DNA of 6,648 nt from Mesorhizobium sp. (GCA_019509685.1 JAEKLU010000043.1:9350-15997); one strand, 5' to 3'; shown: positions 1 through 6,455, numbered from the stretch's first letter. The notes: generated by a model from the letters alone, not told the origin. Translations and numbers: made by a program.

Positions 1-1
1 C

Positions 2-205
2 GGTCGAAAAGATCTGGCCGCCGCGGAATTCGAAACGTCCTTCGCCATCTTGCGATCTCATGACTGGGCGAACCCGGTCGGCTGGAAAATCGTAACCACC
101 GTTTGCGTGGAAACCGGATTCTCGATCCCGACAGAGTGCGAACCGCCGAAACCTTATGTTGAAAGCCTTGCACCTCCGCGCTGGATCGCGCGCAAGGAGG
201 CATGA
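2..205 (+). CDS. C-terminal fragment of an unrecognised protein (5' end outside window)
   Basis: An open frame enters from the left edge and runs for 67 codons to a TGA at 203-205. The translation reads like a real soluble protein tail, with mixed composition, several Trp and Cys residues and the ending RWIARKEA. The other two plus-strand frames stop earlier, near 63 and 110. The stop lies only 9 bases before the convergent stop codon of the CHAD gene, a typical tight tail-to-tail arrangement. Codon use is less GC-biased than in the neighbouring genes (GGT, CGA, AAA, GTA, ACA appear), so either the gene is less adapted or the frame is fortuitous. No domain or motif is recognisable and no function is proposed. 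The AAGGAGG at 194-200 lies inside this frame and is not a usable ribosome site. Confidence 0.5.
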   Translation, partial: GRKDLAAAEFETSFAILRSHDWANPVGWKIVTTVCVETGFSIPTECEPPKPYVESLAPPRWIARKEA

Positions 206-214
206 GCACTACGA

Positions 215-1147
215 TCAGGCGGCGTTGGCCTCTTCCTGCGGGACGGCGAGATCGTCGCGCGCCTTGCGCGCGAGTTTCCTGGCCGAGCGCTTGGGGCTGT
301 CGCCGAAGAGATCGGCGGCGTCGGCGAGGCAGGATTTGGCGAGACTCTTTTCCGAGCGCTTCAAAAGCTTGCGCAACAGTTTCGTTTCGTCGGCCGGGCC
401 GAGCGGATCGCCATCGGCATCGAGCAGCGCGCGCATGACGAACACGTCATGCAACTCGCCGAGCTCCTCGCCGAGCTTGTCGACCGCCTTGCGGCGCGCC
501 TTGATCGGCGTCGGCCACAGCCGCCCGAGCAGCGACAGATGCATCGAGTGGGTCTTGGCCGCCTTGCGCAGGTCGTGGAAATCCTCGGCCTCGCCGCGTG
601 ACTCGGCCTTGTCCAGCGCCTTCTTCGCCCGCCGCAAGGTGGCGCGGGCGCCGTCGGCCAATATGTCGGCGGCCTGCTCCGGCTGGTCGAGCAGCGCCAG
701 CCTGCCGACACGCTCCAGGCCTTCCTGGCAGGCGGCGACGGCAGCGTTTATGGCGGCGTCGAGGCCGGGGCCGGCATGCAGTTGATGCTGGCGCATCACC
801 AGCCGTTCGCGCACCGGATCGAGCCCACCGCCGGCGGACTGCTCCGGAAAGGCGCCGGCCAGGCGATCGATGGTCTCGATCAGCGCGGTCGCCTCACGCG
901 GTCCGGCGAGCAGCGCCGAGACCTGCTTGTAGCACTCGTTCTCGGTCTGGCAGAACGGTTCGTCTCCGGAACGAACCAGGCGCAACAAGGCGCGCACGCT
1001 TTTCAGCCGCTTGCGGCACTTGTGCAGTCCCTGCTCCGGCTTTTCGCGCGCCGCCTCGAGATGGGCGAGCGCCTTGCCGATCTCGTCGGCCAATATGCGC
1101 CTGACCTCGCCGGTCAGCGGCAAGCGCGGATCTATACGGAAGCTCAT
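215..1147 (-). CDS. CHAD domain-containing protein
   Basis: A 310-residue, mostly helical protein with the two basic His-rich signatures of the CHAD domain. The first repeat has H42-x2-R45-x3-K49-x2-R52 and the second H191-x2-R194-x3-K198 with H200 following. CHAD domains are known to form a positively charged helical bundle that binds inorganic polyphosphate; this is family knowledge. No signal peptide or membrane segment is visible, so it is probably cytoplasmic or granule-associated. The ATG at 1147-1145 overlaps the TGA of the upstream CYTH gene by four bases, and a GGAG lies 8 bases before it, which favours translational coupling. In many bacteria, including E. coli YgiF, CYTH and CHAD are one polypeptide; here they are separate adjacent genes. 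Family assignment is firm; the cellular role (polyphosphate binding or targeting of the CYTH enzyme) is inferred. Confidence 0.9.
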   Translation of the reverse strand: MSFRIDPRLPLTGEVRRILADEIGKALAHLEAAREKPEQGLHKCRKRLKSVRALLRLVRSGDEPFCQTENECYKQVSALLAGPREATALIETIDRLAGAFPEQSAGGGLDPVRERLVMRQHQLHAGPGLDAAINAAVAACQEGLERVGRLALLDQPEQAADILADGARATLRRAKKALDKAESRGEAEDFHDLRKAAKTHSMHLSLLGRLWPTPIKARRKAVDKLGEELGELHDVFVMRALLDADGDPLGPADETKLLRKLLKRSEKSLAKSCLADAADLFGDSPKRSARKLARKARDDLAVPQEEANAA

Positions 1148-1617
1148 GCGGCGATCTCCGGAATCCCCCCGAGGGCCAGCGACGCGTTGTAGAATTTCGA
1201 CTCGCCGGTGACCTCGTGACCGAGCCAGTCGGGCAGCATTTCGTCAGGCACGTCGTCCGGCGTCTCGAGTTCCGCGACCACCAGGCCCGCGAGCTTTCCG
1301 CCGAACACATCGACTTCATAAAGATAGCCGCGGTGCCTAACATGGTGACGTGTCTTCTCGATGACACGTCCGACGGCAAACGCCATCAGTTCCTCGGCCT
1401 CGGCAAGCGGGATGGAATATTCGAACTCGTCGCGCTCGCGCGCCCGATCGCCGAACTTGAGCGTCAGCTTGGCGGAGCGCCCATCGCTGATGCGCACGCG
1501 CACCGTGCGCCCGGGTTGGGCGGCGACGTAGAACTGACGGATGCGAATCTCCGCTTCGACCAGACCGCGCCAGGCGGGGCTGGAGACCAGGAACTTGCGC
1601 TCGACTTCCTTGCCCAT
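1144..1617 (-). CDS. CYTH domain protein, probable triphosphate tunnel metalloenzyme (inorganic triphosphatase-like)
   Basis: A 157-residue single-domain CYTH protein. The N-terminal ExExK metal/triphosphate motif is intact as E4-x-E6-x-K8 (context VERKFLV). The alternating charged strands expected to line the tunnel are present: R40/R42, K50/K54, E64/E66, K88/R90, E101/D103 and E116/E118, with a C-terminal helix rich in aromatic and small residues (SKFYNASLA). Short bacterial CYTH proteins of this size usually hydrolyse inorganic triphosphate or related triphosphorylated substrates; the exact substrate here cannot be read from sequence. The CHAD gene follows with a 4-base overlap, suggesting a split version of the CYTH-CHAD fusion. 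The ATG at 1617-1615 is the first in frame and has no recognisable Shine-Dalgarno. It is divergent from the TetR gene, with 90 bases between starts. Adenylate cyclase activity (class IV) is a less likely alternative. Confidence 0.92.
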   Translation of the reverse strand: MGKEVERKFLVSSPAWRGLVEAEIRIRQFYVAAQPGRTVRVRISDGRSAKLTLKFGDRARERDEFEYSIPLAEAEELMAFAVGRVIEKTRHHVRHRGYLYEVDVFGGKLAGLVVAELETPDDVPDEMLPDWLGHEVTGESKFYNASLALGGIPEIAA

Positions 1618-1671
1618 GGCCGCGCACTAAAGCGTGCACGGATCGAGAAGGCAAGCCGGGCTGGAAATGAT

Positions 1672-1700
1672 TTGACTTTAATCAATCGATTGATTAAAGC
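1672..1700 (+). promoter_or_regulatory. Possible promoter of the exporter operon
   Basis: TTGACT at 1672-1677 matches five of six bases of the sigma-70 -35 consensus. At a 17-base spacing the -10 would be TAAAGC (1695-1700), a poor match; ATTAAA and TTAAAG at shorter spacings are equally weak. A start from this promoter would fall around 1707, essentially at the TetR ATG. The element is almost completely covered by the palindrome, so a bound repressor would block RNA polymerase. Confidence 0.35.
1676..1699. promoter_or_regulatory. Perfect 24-bp palindrome, candidate operator of the adjacent TetR regulator
   Basis: The half-site CTTTAATCAATC is followed directly by its exact reverse complement GATTGATTAAAG, giving 12 of 12 matching pairs with no spacer, centred between 1687 and 1688. 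Only 6 of 24 bases are G or C in a strongly GC-rich neighbourhood. It overlaps the last two bases of the TTGACT hexamer and ends 8 bases before the TetR start codon at 1708. TetR-family dimers usually bind such inverted repeats next to their own gene, so autorepression of the exporter operon is the simplest reading. Because the site lies between divergent genes it could also affect the CYTH-CHAD operon. The palindrome is seen directly; the identity of the protein that binds it is inferred. Confidence 0.8.
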
Positions 1701-1707
1701 AGTAAAA

Positions 1708-2412
1708 ATGATCAAACCGCCGAACACCAAAATGCCCCGCCAGGAAGCGCCTCCCGCCGAGCAGACGCGCGCGGCGCTGGTGGCCGCGGCGCTCAAGCTG
1801 TTTGGACGGCAAGGTTTCGACGGCACCTCGACGCGCGAGATCGCGGCGGAAGCGAAGGCCAATATCGGCTCGATCGCCTATCATTTCGGTGGCAAGGAAG
1901 GTCTGCGGATCGCCGCCGCCGACCACATCGTCGATACCATCCAGGCCGTCGCCGGCCAGGCGTTGGGCGCTGCCGGCCAGGCAGCCGCGCCCGCGAACCC
2001 CGAAGCGGCCCGGGCGCAGCTCTTCGCCGCGCTGGAGGCGATGGTGGGCTTTATCGTGGCAAGCCCGCAGGCCGGCGAGATCGTACAATTCATACTTCGC
2101 GAGCTCTCGCATCCGACCGCCGCACTCGACCGGATCTATGCCGGCGTGTTCGAGCCGACGCACCGGCGGCTGTGCCAGGTCTGGGAGCGGGCAACCGGCG
2201 AGCCGGCCGAAAGCGAGGCCACCAAGCTCACCGTTTTCACCTTGATCGGCCAGGTCATCTATTTCCGCATCGGCCGCGAAGCGGTGCTGCGCAGGATGGG
2301 CTGGCGCGAGATCGGCAAGGGCGAGGCCGCCAAGGTGGTGGCGGTCGCGACAGGCAATTTGAAAGCCATGCTGGCGGCGCGAGATGCGATCCGCAAGGGA
2401 GGCAAATCATGA
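1708..2412 (+). CDS. TetR-family transcriptional regulator, CecR/YbiH type
   Basis: A 234-residue regulator. The N-terminal DNA-binding domain spans about residues 18-66, with the helix-turn-helix around T40-F60 and the characteristic ending AYHFGGKEGL. The C-terminal half, including QFILRELSHPTAALDRIY and the following EPTHRRLCQVW, resembles the ligand domain of the CecR/YbiH (formerly DUF1956) group, from memory. In E. coli CecR controls the ybhGFSR exporter, and here the next genes encode the same kinds of proteins, which supports the assignment. Start choice: the frame is open much further upstream, but that part is antisense to the CYTH gene; ATG 1708 follows the palindrome directly, and ATG 1732 (residue 9) is an alternative. 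Neither has a Shine-Dalgarno, so leaderless translation is possible. The stop overlaps the adaptor start (ATGA at 2409-2412). It probably represses its own operon through the palindrome; the inducer is unknown. Confidence 0.9.
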   Translation: MIKPPNTKMPRQEAPPAEQTRAALVAAALKLFGRQGFDGTSTREIAAEAKANIGSIAYHFGGKEGLRIAAADHIVDTIQAVAGQALGAAGQAAAPANPEAARAQLFAALEAMVGFIVASPQAGEIVQFILRELSHPTAALDRIYAGVFEPTHRRLCQVWERATGEPAESEATKLTVFTLIGQVIYFRIGREAVLRRMGWREIGKGEAAKVVAVATGNLKAMLAARDAIRKGGKS

Positions 2413-3362
2413 GTTTCTTCTGTTCGCTGCCGCTGGCGGCTCAGCTGTTCGGCGCCTGCGCGCCAACCGCGCCGCTCGCTGTCGGCTATGTCGAAGGCGA
2501 ATACGTGCTCTTGGCGCCAATCGAGGTGGCGCAGGTCGAAACGGTGACGGTCAAGCGCGGCGACCGCGTCGAGACCGGCGCCTCGGTGGCGACGCTGGAA
2601 AACGCCGACGCCGAGATCGCCGTGGCGCAGGCTCAAGCGGCACTTGCGCAGGCGCAGGCGCAGCTTGCCGACCTGCAGGTGGGCAAGCGTCCGGAAGAAA
2701 TCGCGGTGTTGAAGGCCGAAGTCGACATGGCCAAGGCGCAGGCCGCCGACGCCAAGCGCAAATATGACCGCGCCAGCGACCTCTATAGGCGCGGCGCCGG
2801 CACGCAGGCCGATTACGACACGACATCCGCCTCGCTGGAAACTGCCGATGCGCAGGTCGGCCAGGCCGAGGCCAATCTCGCCGTCGGCAATCTGCCGGCG
2901 AGGGCCGAGACGATCAAGGCCGCCGAGAACCAGGTCAAGCAAGCGCAATCCGAATTGGGACAGGCTGAGTGGCGGCTGTCCAAACGGGTGCTGACGGCGG
3001 CCTCACCCGGCCGCGTCAACGACGTCATCCGCAACCCCGGCGATACCGCCGGGCCGACCGCGCCGGTGATTTCGATGCTGCCGGACGGCGCCGTCAAGCT
3101 CAGCGTCTACATCCCGGAAACAGCTTTTTCGTCGGTCAAGGTCGGCACGCTACTTTCCGTCCGTTGCGACGGTTGCGGAACGGATCTGAAGGCGCGCGTC
3201 AGCTATGTTTCGCCCGATCCGGAATTCACACCGCCGGTGATCTATTCGCTCGAAGCCCGGCAGAAGCTGGTCTATCTCGTCGAAGCGCGGCCCGAGGGCA
3301 ATGCCGGCCCGCTGCAGCCCGGACAGATCGTCGATGTCGATCTGGCGGATCTGGCAAAATGA
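2409..3362 (+). CDS. HlyD/YbhG-family periplasmic adaptor (membrane fusion protein) of an ABC exporter
   Basis: A 317-residue adaptor that would link the inner-membrane exporter to the periplasm or an outer-membrane channel. Seen in order: a short hydrophobic N-terminus (about 1-25) with a lipobox-like F-G-A-C ending at Cys17; the first biotinyl-lipoyl half (about 33-66, including VKRGDRVETGASVATLEN); a long Ala/Gln/Glu-rich antiparallel coiled-coil hairpin (about 67-192) with its turn region near RRGAGTQADYD; the second lipoyl half (TAASPGRVNDV, about 196-206); and a beta-barrel/membrane-proximal part containing C253-D-G-C256 and EFTPPVIYS (272-280). The start ATG 2409 has a strong AAGGGAGG (2395-2402) 6 bases upstream and overlaps the regulator's stop. 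It overlaps the ATPase gene downstream by 4 bases. The N-region lacks Lys or Arg, so lipoprotein processing rather than a simple membrane anchor is uncertain. Confidence 0.9.
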   Translation: MSFFCSLPLAAQLFGACAPTAPLAVGYVEGEYVLLAPIEVAQVETVTVKRGDRVETGASVATLENADAEIAVAQAQAALAQAQAQLADLQVGKRPEEIAVLKAEVDMAKAQAADAKRKYDRASDLYRRGAGTQADYDTTSASLETADAQVGQAEANLAVGNLPARAETIKAAENQVKQAQSELGQAEWRLSKRVLTAASPGRVNDVIRNPGDTAGPTAPVISMLPDGAVKLSVYIPETAFSSVKVGTLLSVRCDGCGTDLKARVSYVSPDPEFTPPVIYSLEARQKLVYLVEARPEGNAGPLQPGQIVDVDLADLAK

Positions 3363-4279
3363 ACGCCATCGACGTTCATGGCCTGGTCAAGCGCTTCGGC
3401 GACAAGACCGTTGTCGACCATGTGACGATGACGGTGGCCGAAGGCGAGATCGTTGGCTTCCTCGGGCCGAACGGCTCCGGTAAGACGACGACCATCCGCA
3501 TCATGTGCGGTCTGCTGACGCCGGACGAGGGCGACGGCACGGTGCTCGGCTTCGACATCCGCAGCGACGCGCTCAAGATCAAACGCGAAGTCGGCTACAT
3601 GACGCAGAAATTCTCGTTCTACGAGGATCTGACGATCGGCGAGAACCTCGAATTCGTGGCGCGGCTCTACCGCCTGCGGCCGGTCGAGGACTATGTGTCG
3701 CGCACGCTGGAGGAACTGGGGCTTACGACGCGCCGCAACCAGTTGGCCGGCACGCTTTCCGGCGGCTGGAAGCAGCGGCTGGCGCTGGCGGCCTGCATCA
3801 TGCACAAGCCGAAGCTGCTCTTGCTCGACGAGCCGACGGCCGGCGTCGACCCGAAAGCCAGGCGTGAGTTCTGGGACGAGATCCACCGGCTGGCGAGTGG
3901 CGGGCTGACCGTGCTGGTCTCCACCCACTATATGGACGAGGCCGAGCGCTGCCACCGCATCAGCTACATCTCCTACGGCAAGATGCTGGCCACCGGCACG
4001 GTGGAGGAGGTGGTCAAGAACGCCGGGCTGACCACATTCGTGCTGCAGGGGCCGCATCTGGACAAGGTTGCCGAGGCGCTGCAAGGCCGCCCCGGCGTCG
4101 ACCAGGTGGCGCCGTTCGGCGCCACGCTGCATGTCGTCGGCTCCGACAAGGCGGCGCTGGAAAAGGCACTGGCCGATATCGAGAAGCAGCACAAGGGCGT
4201 CACCGTAAGGCCCGGCGAGACCAGCCTCGAGGATGTGTTCATCCAGTTCATGTCCGGCTCGAAGGACAATATGGCATGA
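3359..4279 (+). CDS. ABC-2 type transporter ATP-binding protein (YbhF-like, single domain)
   Basis: A 306-residue cytoplasmic ATPase that would power the exporter. All nucleotide-binding motifs are intact: Walker A GPNGSGKTT (36-44), Q-loop Gln83, signature LSGGW (133-137, Trp in the place of the usual Gln), Walker B LLLLDE (153-158), D-loop AGVD (161-164) and switch His190 in STHYMDEAE. After the core domain (to about 225) comes a roughly 80-residue C-terminal extension typical of drug-exporter ATPases of the CcmA/DrrA-like group. E. coli YbhF carries two such ATPase domains in tandem (family knowledge); here there is only one, so a homodimer is expected. The ATG at 3359 and the stop at 4277-4279 both take part in 4-base overlaps with flanking genes. 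No strong Shine-Dalgarno precedes the start, consistent with translational coupling. Confidence 0.94.
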   Translation: MNAIDVHGLVKRFGDKTVVDHVTMTVAEGEIVGFLGPNGSGKTTTIRIMCGLLTPDEGDGTVLGFDIRSDALKIKREVGYMTQKFSFYEDLTIGENLEFVARLYRLRPVEDYVSRTLEELGLTTRRNQLAGTLSGGWKQRLALAACIMHKPKLLLLDEPTAGVDPKARREFWDEIHRLASGGLTVLVSTHYMDEAERCHRISYISYGKMLATGTVEEVVKNAGLTTFVLQGPHLDKVAEALQGRPGVDQVAPFGATLHVVGSDKAALEKALADIEKQHKGVTVRPGETSLEDVFIQFMSGSKDNMA

Positions 4280-5412
4280 ACGCGGTGTTCTCCTTCGCCC
4301 GGCTCGGTGCGCTGTTGATCAAGGAATTCATCCAGATGCGGCGCGACCGCATCACCTTCGCCATGATGCTGGGCGTGCCGCTGATCCAGCTTGTGCTGTT
4401 CGGTTACGCGATCAACAACGACCCGAAGAGCCTGCCGGCAGCACTCGTGGCGACCAGCAGCGACCCTTACACACGCGCGATGGTCTCGGCGCTGCAGACG
4501 ACCGGCTACTACCGCTTCGACCATGTGGCCGTAAGCGCGGCCGACGCCGAGTTCCTGATGGCGCATGGCGATGTCGCCTTCGTCGTCACCATCCCCGCCG
4601 ATTTCGCGCGGCGGGTCGAGCGCGGCGACAATCCGCAGATCCTGATCGAGGCCGACGCCACCGATCCGGCGGTGGCCAGCGGCGCCATCTCGACGCTGAG
4701 CACCGTGGCCGGCCAGGCGCTGCTGCGGGCGCAAGGCACGCAGGAAGCCGCCAAGGAAGCGGCGCGCGGCCAGCTCGATGTCGTCGTGCATCGCCGCTAC
4801 AACCCGGAAGGCATCTCGCAATACAACATCGTGCCTGGCCTGCTCGGCGTCATCTTGCAGATGACGATGGTCATGATGACCTCGATCGCGCTGACGCGCG
4901 AAACCGAGCGCGGCACGATGGAAAACCTTCTGGCCATGCCGTCGAGCCCACTCGAGATCATGATGGGCAAGGTGCTGCCTTATCTGGCGGTCGGCGCGGT
5001 GCAGGTTCTGGTGGTGCTGGCGGCGTCGAAGCTGTTGTTCGCCATCCCCTTCACCGGGTCGATGTCGCTGCTTTTATCCGCCGTGCTGGTGTTCGTGCTG
5101 GCGCTGGTGCTGCTCGGCTACACGATCTCGACGATCGCGCGCACGCAGATGCAGGCTTTGCAGCTCACCTTCTTCTTCTTCCTGCCCTCGATCATGCTGT
5201 CGGGCTTCATGTTCCCCTATCGCGGCATGCCGGGCTGGGCGCAGACGCTGGGCGAGATTTTTCCACTGACGCATTTCCTGCGCATCACCCGGGCCGTCAT
5301 GCTGAAGGGCGCGGAGCTGCCGGCGGTGGCGACCGAGATCGGCTGGCTGGTGGCTTTCGTGGCGCTGTTTGCCGGCGTGGCGCTGGTGCGGTTCAGGCGC
5401 ACGTTGGATTAA
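4276..5412 (+). CDS. ABC-2 type transporter permease (YbhS/YbhR-like)
   Basis: A 378-residue inner-membrane subunit with the ABC-2 (YhhJ/YbhR/YbhS) topology. A cytoplasmic N-terminus (LLIKEFIQMRRDR) precedes the first membrane segment (about 26-46). A large periplasmic domain follows (about 47-180, starting INNDPKSLPAALV), then a cluster of five hydrophobic segments near 182-204, 232-252, 262-285, 292-315 and 347-370. The cytoplasmic loop RETERGT (208-214) matches the conserved coupling region of ABC-2 permeases, and the FPYRGMP...FPLTHFLRITR block (313-338) is also typical. The start ATG 4276 overlaps the ATPase stop; AAGGA at 4262-4266 lies 9 bases upstream. It is the only permease gene in the operon, because the next gene is convergent 68 bases away, whereas E. 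coli has two (YbhS, YbhR). A homodimer with the single ATPase is therefore inferred. Substrate is unknown; related systems affect drug sensitivity. Confidence 0.93.
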   Translation: MNAVFSFARLGALLIKEFIQMRRDRITFAMMLGVPLIQLVLFGYAINNDPKSLPAALVATSSDPYTRAMVSALQTTGYYRFDHVAVSAADAEFLMAHGDVAFVVTIPADFARRVERGDNPQILIEADATDPAVASGAISTLSTVAGQALLRAQGTQEAAKEAARGQLDVVVHRRYNPEGISQYNIVPGLLGVILQMTMVMMTSIALTRETERGTMENLLAMPSSPLEIMMGKVLPYLAVGAVQVLVVLAASKLLFAIPFTGSMSLLLSAVLVFVLALVLLGYTISTIARTQMQALQLTFFFFLPSIMLSGFMFPYRGMPGWAQTLGEIFPLTHFLRITRAVMLKGAELPAVATEIGWLVAFVALFAGVALVRFRRTLD

Positions 5413-5416
5413 TCAA

Positions 5417-5466
5417 GCACGGCGGAAAGCTTTTAACGCTGGAGGGTCACGGCGCTTCCCGCGTGC
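5417..5466. terminator. Possible imperfect hairpin between convergent genes
   Basis: In the 68-base gap between the permease stop and the dehydratase stop, GCGGAAAGC (5422-5430) can pair with GCTTCCCGC (5454-5462) with one A/C mismatch. After a bulged G at 5421, GCAC (5417-5420) continues the stem with GTGC (5463-5466). The loop is about 23 bases. Its position suits a bidirectional terminator, but neither side has a T-tract, so it is not a canonical intrinsic terminator. A smaller alternative stem, CCCG/CGGG, lies at 5458-5469. Confidence 0.3.
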
Positions 5467-5480
5467 GGGCCGCAGCACAC

Positions 5481-6455
5481 TTACGCCGCCATGATCCCGG
5501 CATAGGTGCCGAAATCGACATTGCCGCCGGACAGCACCACGGCAACGCATTTGCCGGCGAGGTCGATCTCGCCCGACGACAGCGCCGCGAGCGCGACGCA
5601 GCCGCCGGGTTCGACAACCAGCTTGAGGTGGGCCATGGCGTCGCGCATCGCCTGGGCGACCGCGGCGTCGGAAACGGCAATGGCGCCGGCAAGATTGCGG
5701 CGATTGATCTCGAAGGTAATCAATCCGGGCTCGGCGGTGAGGATGGCATCGCAGATCGAGTTGTGCCCGGGTTCGTTCGAGACCCTTTCGCCTTTCACCA
5801 GCGAACGGCGGGTGTCGTCGAAATGCTCGGGCTCGACCGCCCAGACGGCGGTGCCCGGCGAGGCATCCTTGACCGCAACCGAAATGCCGCTACTCAGGCC
5901 GCCGCCACCGCAAGGGATCACCACGGCGTCGAGGCTGACGCCAAGCGCCTTGGCCTGCCTCATCAGTTCCAGCCCAATCGTGCCCTGGCCAGCGATGATG
6001 GCGGGATCGTCGAAAGGTGGCACCAGCGCCATGCCTTTCTCCATATAGGGGCGAACGACCGTCATGCGGTCATCCTTGAAGCGGTCGAACGGCACCACCT
6101 CGGCGCCCATCTTGCGGACATTGCCGATCTTCAGCGCCGGCGCGTCGGCCGGCATGGCAATGACCGCCTTGACGCCGAACAGGGCGGCCGAAGCCGCCAC
6201 GCCTTGCGCATGGTTGCCGGAGGAGAAAGCGACGACGCCACGGCTGCGCTCCTCCTCGCTGAACGACGACAATTTGTTGTAGGCGCCGCGGATCTTGAAG
6301 GAGCCGGTGCGCTGCAAGGTCTCGGGCTTGAACAGGATGCGGCCGCCGTAGCGTTTGTTGAGCTCGGGCGATTCGATCAGCGGCGTCTCGACGATCAGCC
6401 CGGCCAGCCGGTCGGCGGCGGCGCGGATGTCGGAAATACCAGGCAAGTTGGTCAT
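5481..6455 (-). CDS. PLP-dependent threonine/serine dehydratase (fold-type II), no ACT domain
   Basis: A 324-residue cytoplasmic enzyme of the threonine dehydratase/serine racemase family, expected to deaminate L-threonine or L-serine to 2-oxobutyrate or pyruvate plus ammonia. Visible active-site features: Lys54 in GSFKIRGAYNKL, which forms the Schiff base with PLP; SSGNHAQG (78-85) holding the cofactor; the glycine-rich phosphate loop CGGGGLSSG (182-190); E208 in AVEPEHFD; and S309-GGN near the C-terminus, where Ser normally contacts the pyridine nitrogen. The protein ends right after the catalytic domain, so the C-terminal ACT-like regulatory region of biosynthetic IlvA is missing. This points to a catabolic dehydratase, or to a serine racemase or hydroxyaspartate dehydratase; these cannot be separated by eye. 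The ATG at 6455-6453 has GAGGG (complement of 6465-6469) 9 bases upstream. It is convergent with the exporter operon and shows no functional link to it. Confidence 0.92.
   Translation of the reverse strand: MTNLPGISDIRAAADRLAGLIVETPLIESPELNKRYGGRILFKPETLQRTGSFKIRGAYNKLSSFSEEERSRGVVAFSSGNHAQGVAASAALFGVKAVIAMPADAPALKIGNVRKMGAEVVPFDRFKDDRMTVVRPYMEKGMALVPPFDDPAIIAGQGTIGLELMRQAKALGVSLDAVVIPCGGGGLSSGISVAVKDASPGTAVWAVEPEHFDDTRRSLVKGERVSNEPGHNSICDAILTAEPGLITFEINRRNLAGAIAVSDAAVAQAMRDAMAHLKLVVEPGGCVALAALSSGEIDLAGKCVAVVLSGGNVDFGTYAGIMAA

Larger units (their letters stand above)
1618..1707. promoter_or_regulatory. Divergent intergenic control region between the CYTH and TetR genes
   Basis: This 90-base stretch separates two divergent start codons and must hold the promoters of both operons. 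It falls in two parts: a GC-rich left part (1618-1660) with a small self-complementary CGTGCACG at 1633-1640, and an AT-rich right part (about 1665-1707) dominated by the 24-bp palindrome. The clearest -35-like hexamer towards the exporter operon is TTGACT at 1672-1677, with only weak -10 candidates 15-17 bases further on (three of six matches each). Facing the CYTH gene, TTTACT (complement of 1701-1706) is a possible -35, again with a weak -10. Neither start codon has an obvious Shine-Dalgarno. Confidence 0.6.

Noticed and set aside
194..438. A plus-strand gene starting at ATG 202 after AAGGAGG
   Set aside because: The Shine-Dalgarno-like run is only one base from the ATG, and the frame is Arg-rich and antisense to the CHAD gene.
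1633..1640. Small palindrome CGTGCACG upstream of the CYTH gene
   Set aside because: At eight bases in GC-rich DNA it is expected by chance and has no matching partner site.
1216..1707. N-terminal extension of the TetR gene by about 164 codons
   Set aside because: This part is antisense to the CYTH gene and its translation resembles nothing; TetR proteins begin close to the helix-turn-helix, which fits ATG 1708.
2172..2408. Upstream extension of the adaptor frame into the TetR gene
   Set aside because: It lies in another frame over the conserved regulator C-terminus, while ATG 2409 has a strong Shine-Dalgarno and the usual ATGA overlap.
3755..3769. LSGGW instead of LSGGQ in the ATPase as a possible inactivating change
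   Set aside because: The LSGG core and all other catalytic motifs are intact, and a Trp at this position is, as I recall, common in exporter ATPases of this subgroup.
3272..4192. A 306-codon minus-strand frame opposite the ATPase gene
   Set aside because: It mirrors a gene with all ABC motifs intact, has no recognisable family, and has an antisense-like composition rich in Arg, His, Gln and Val.
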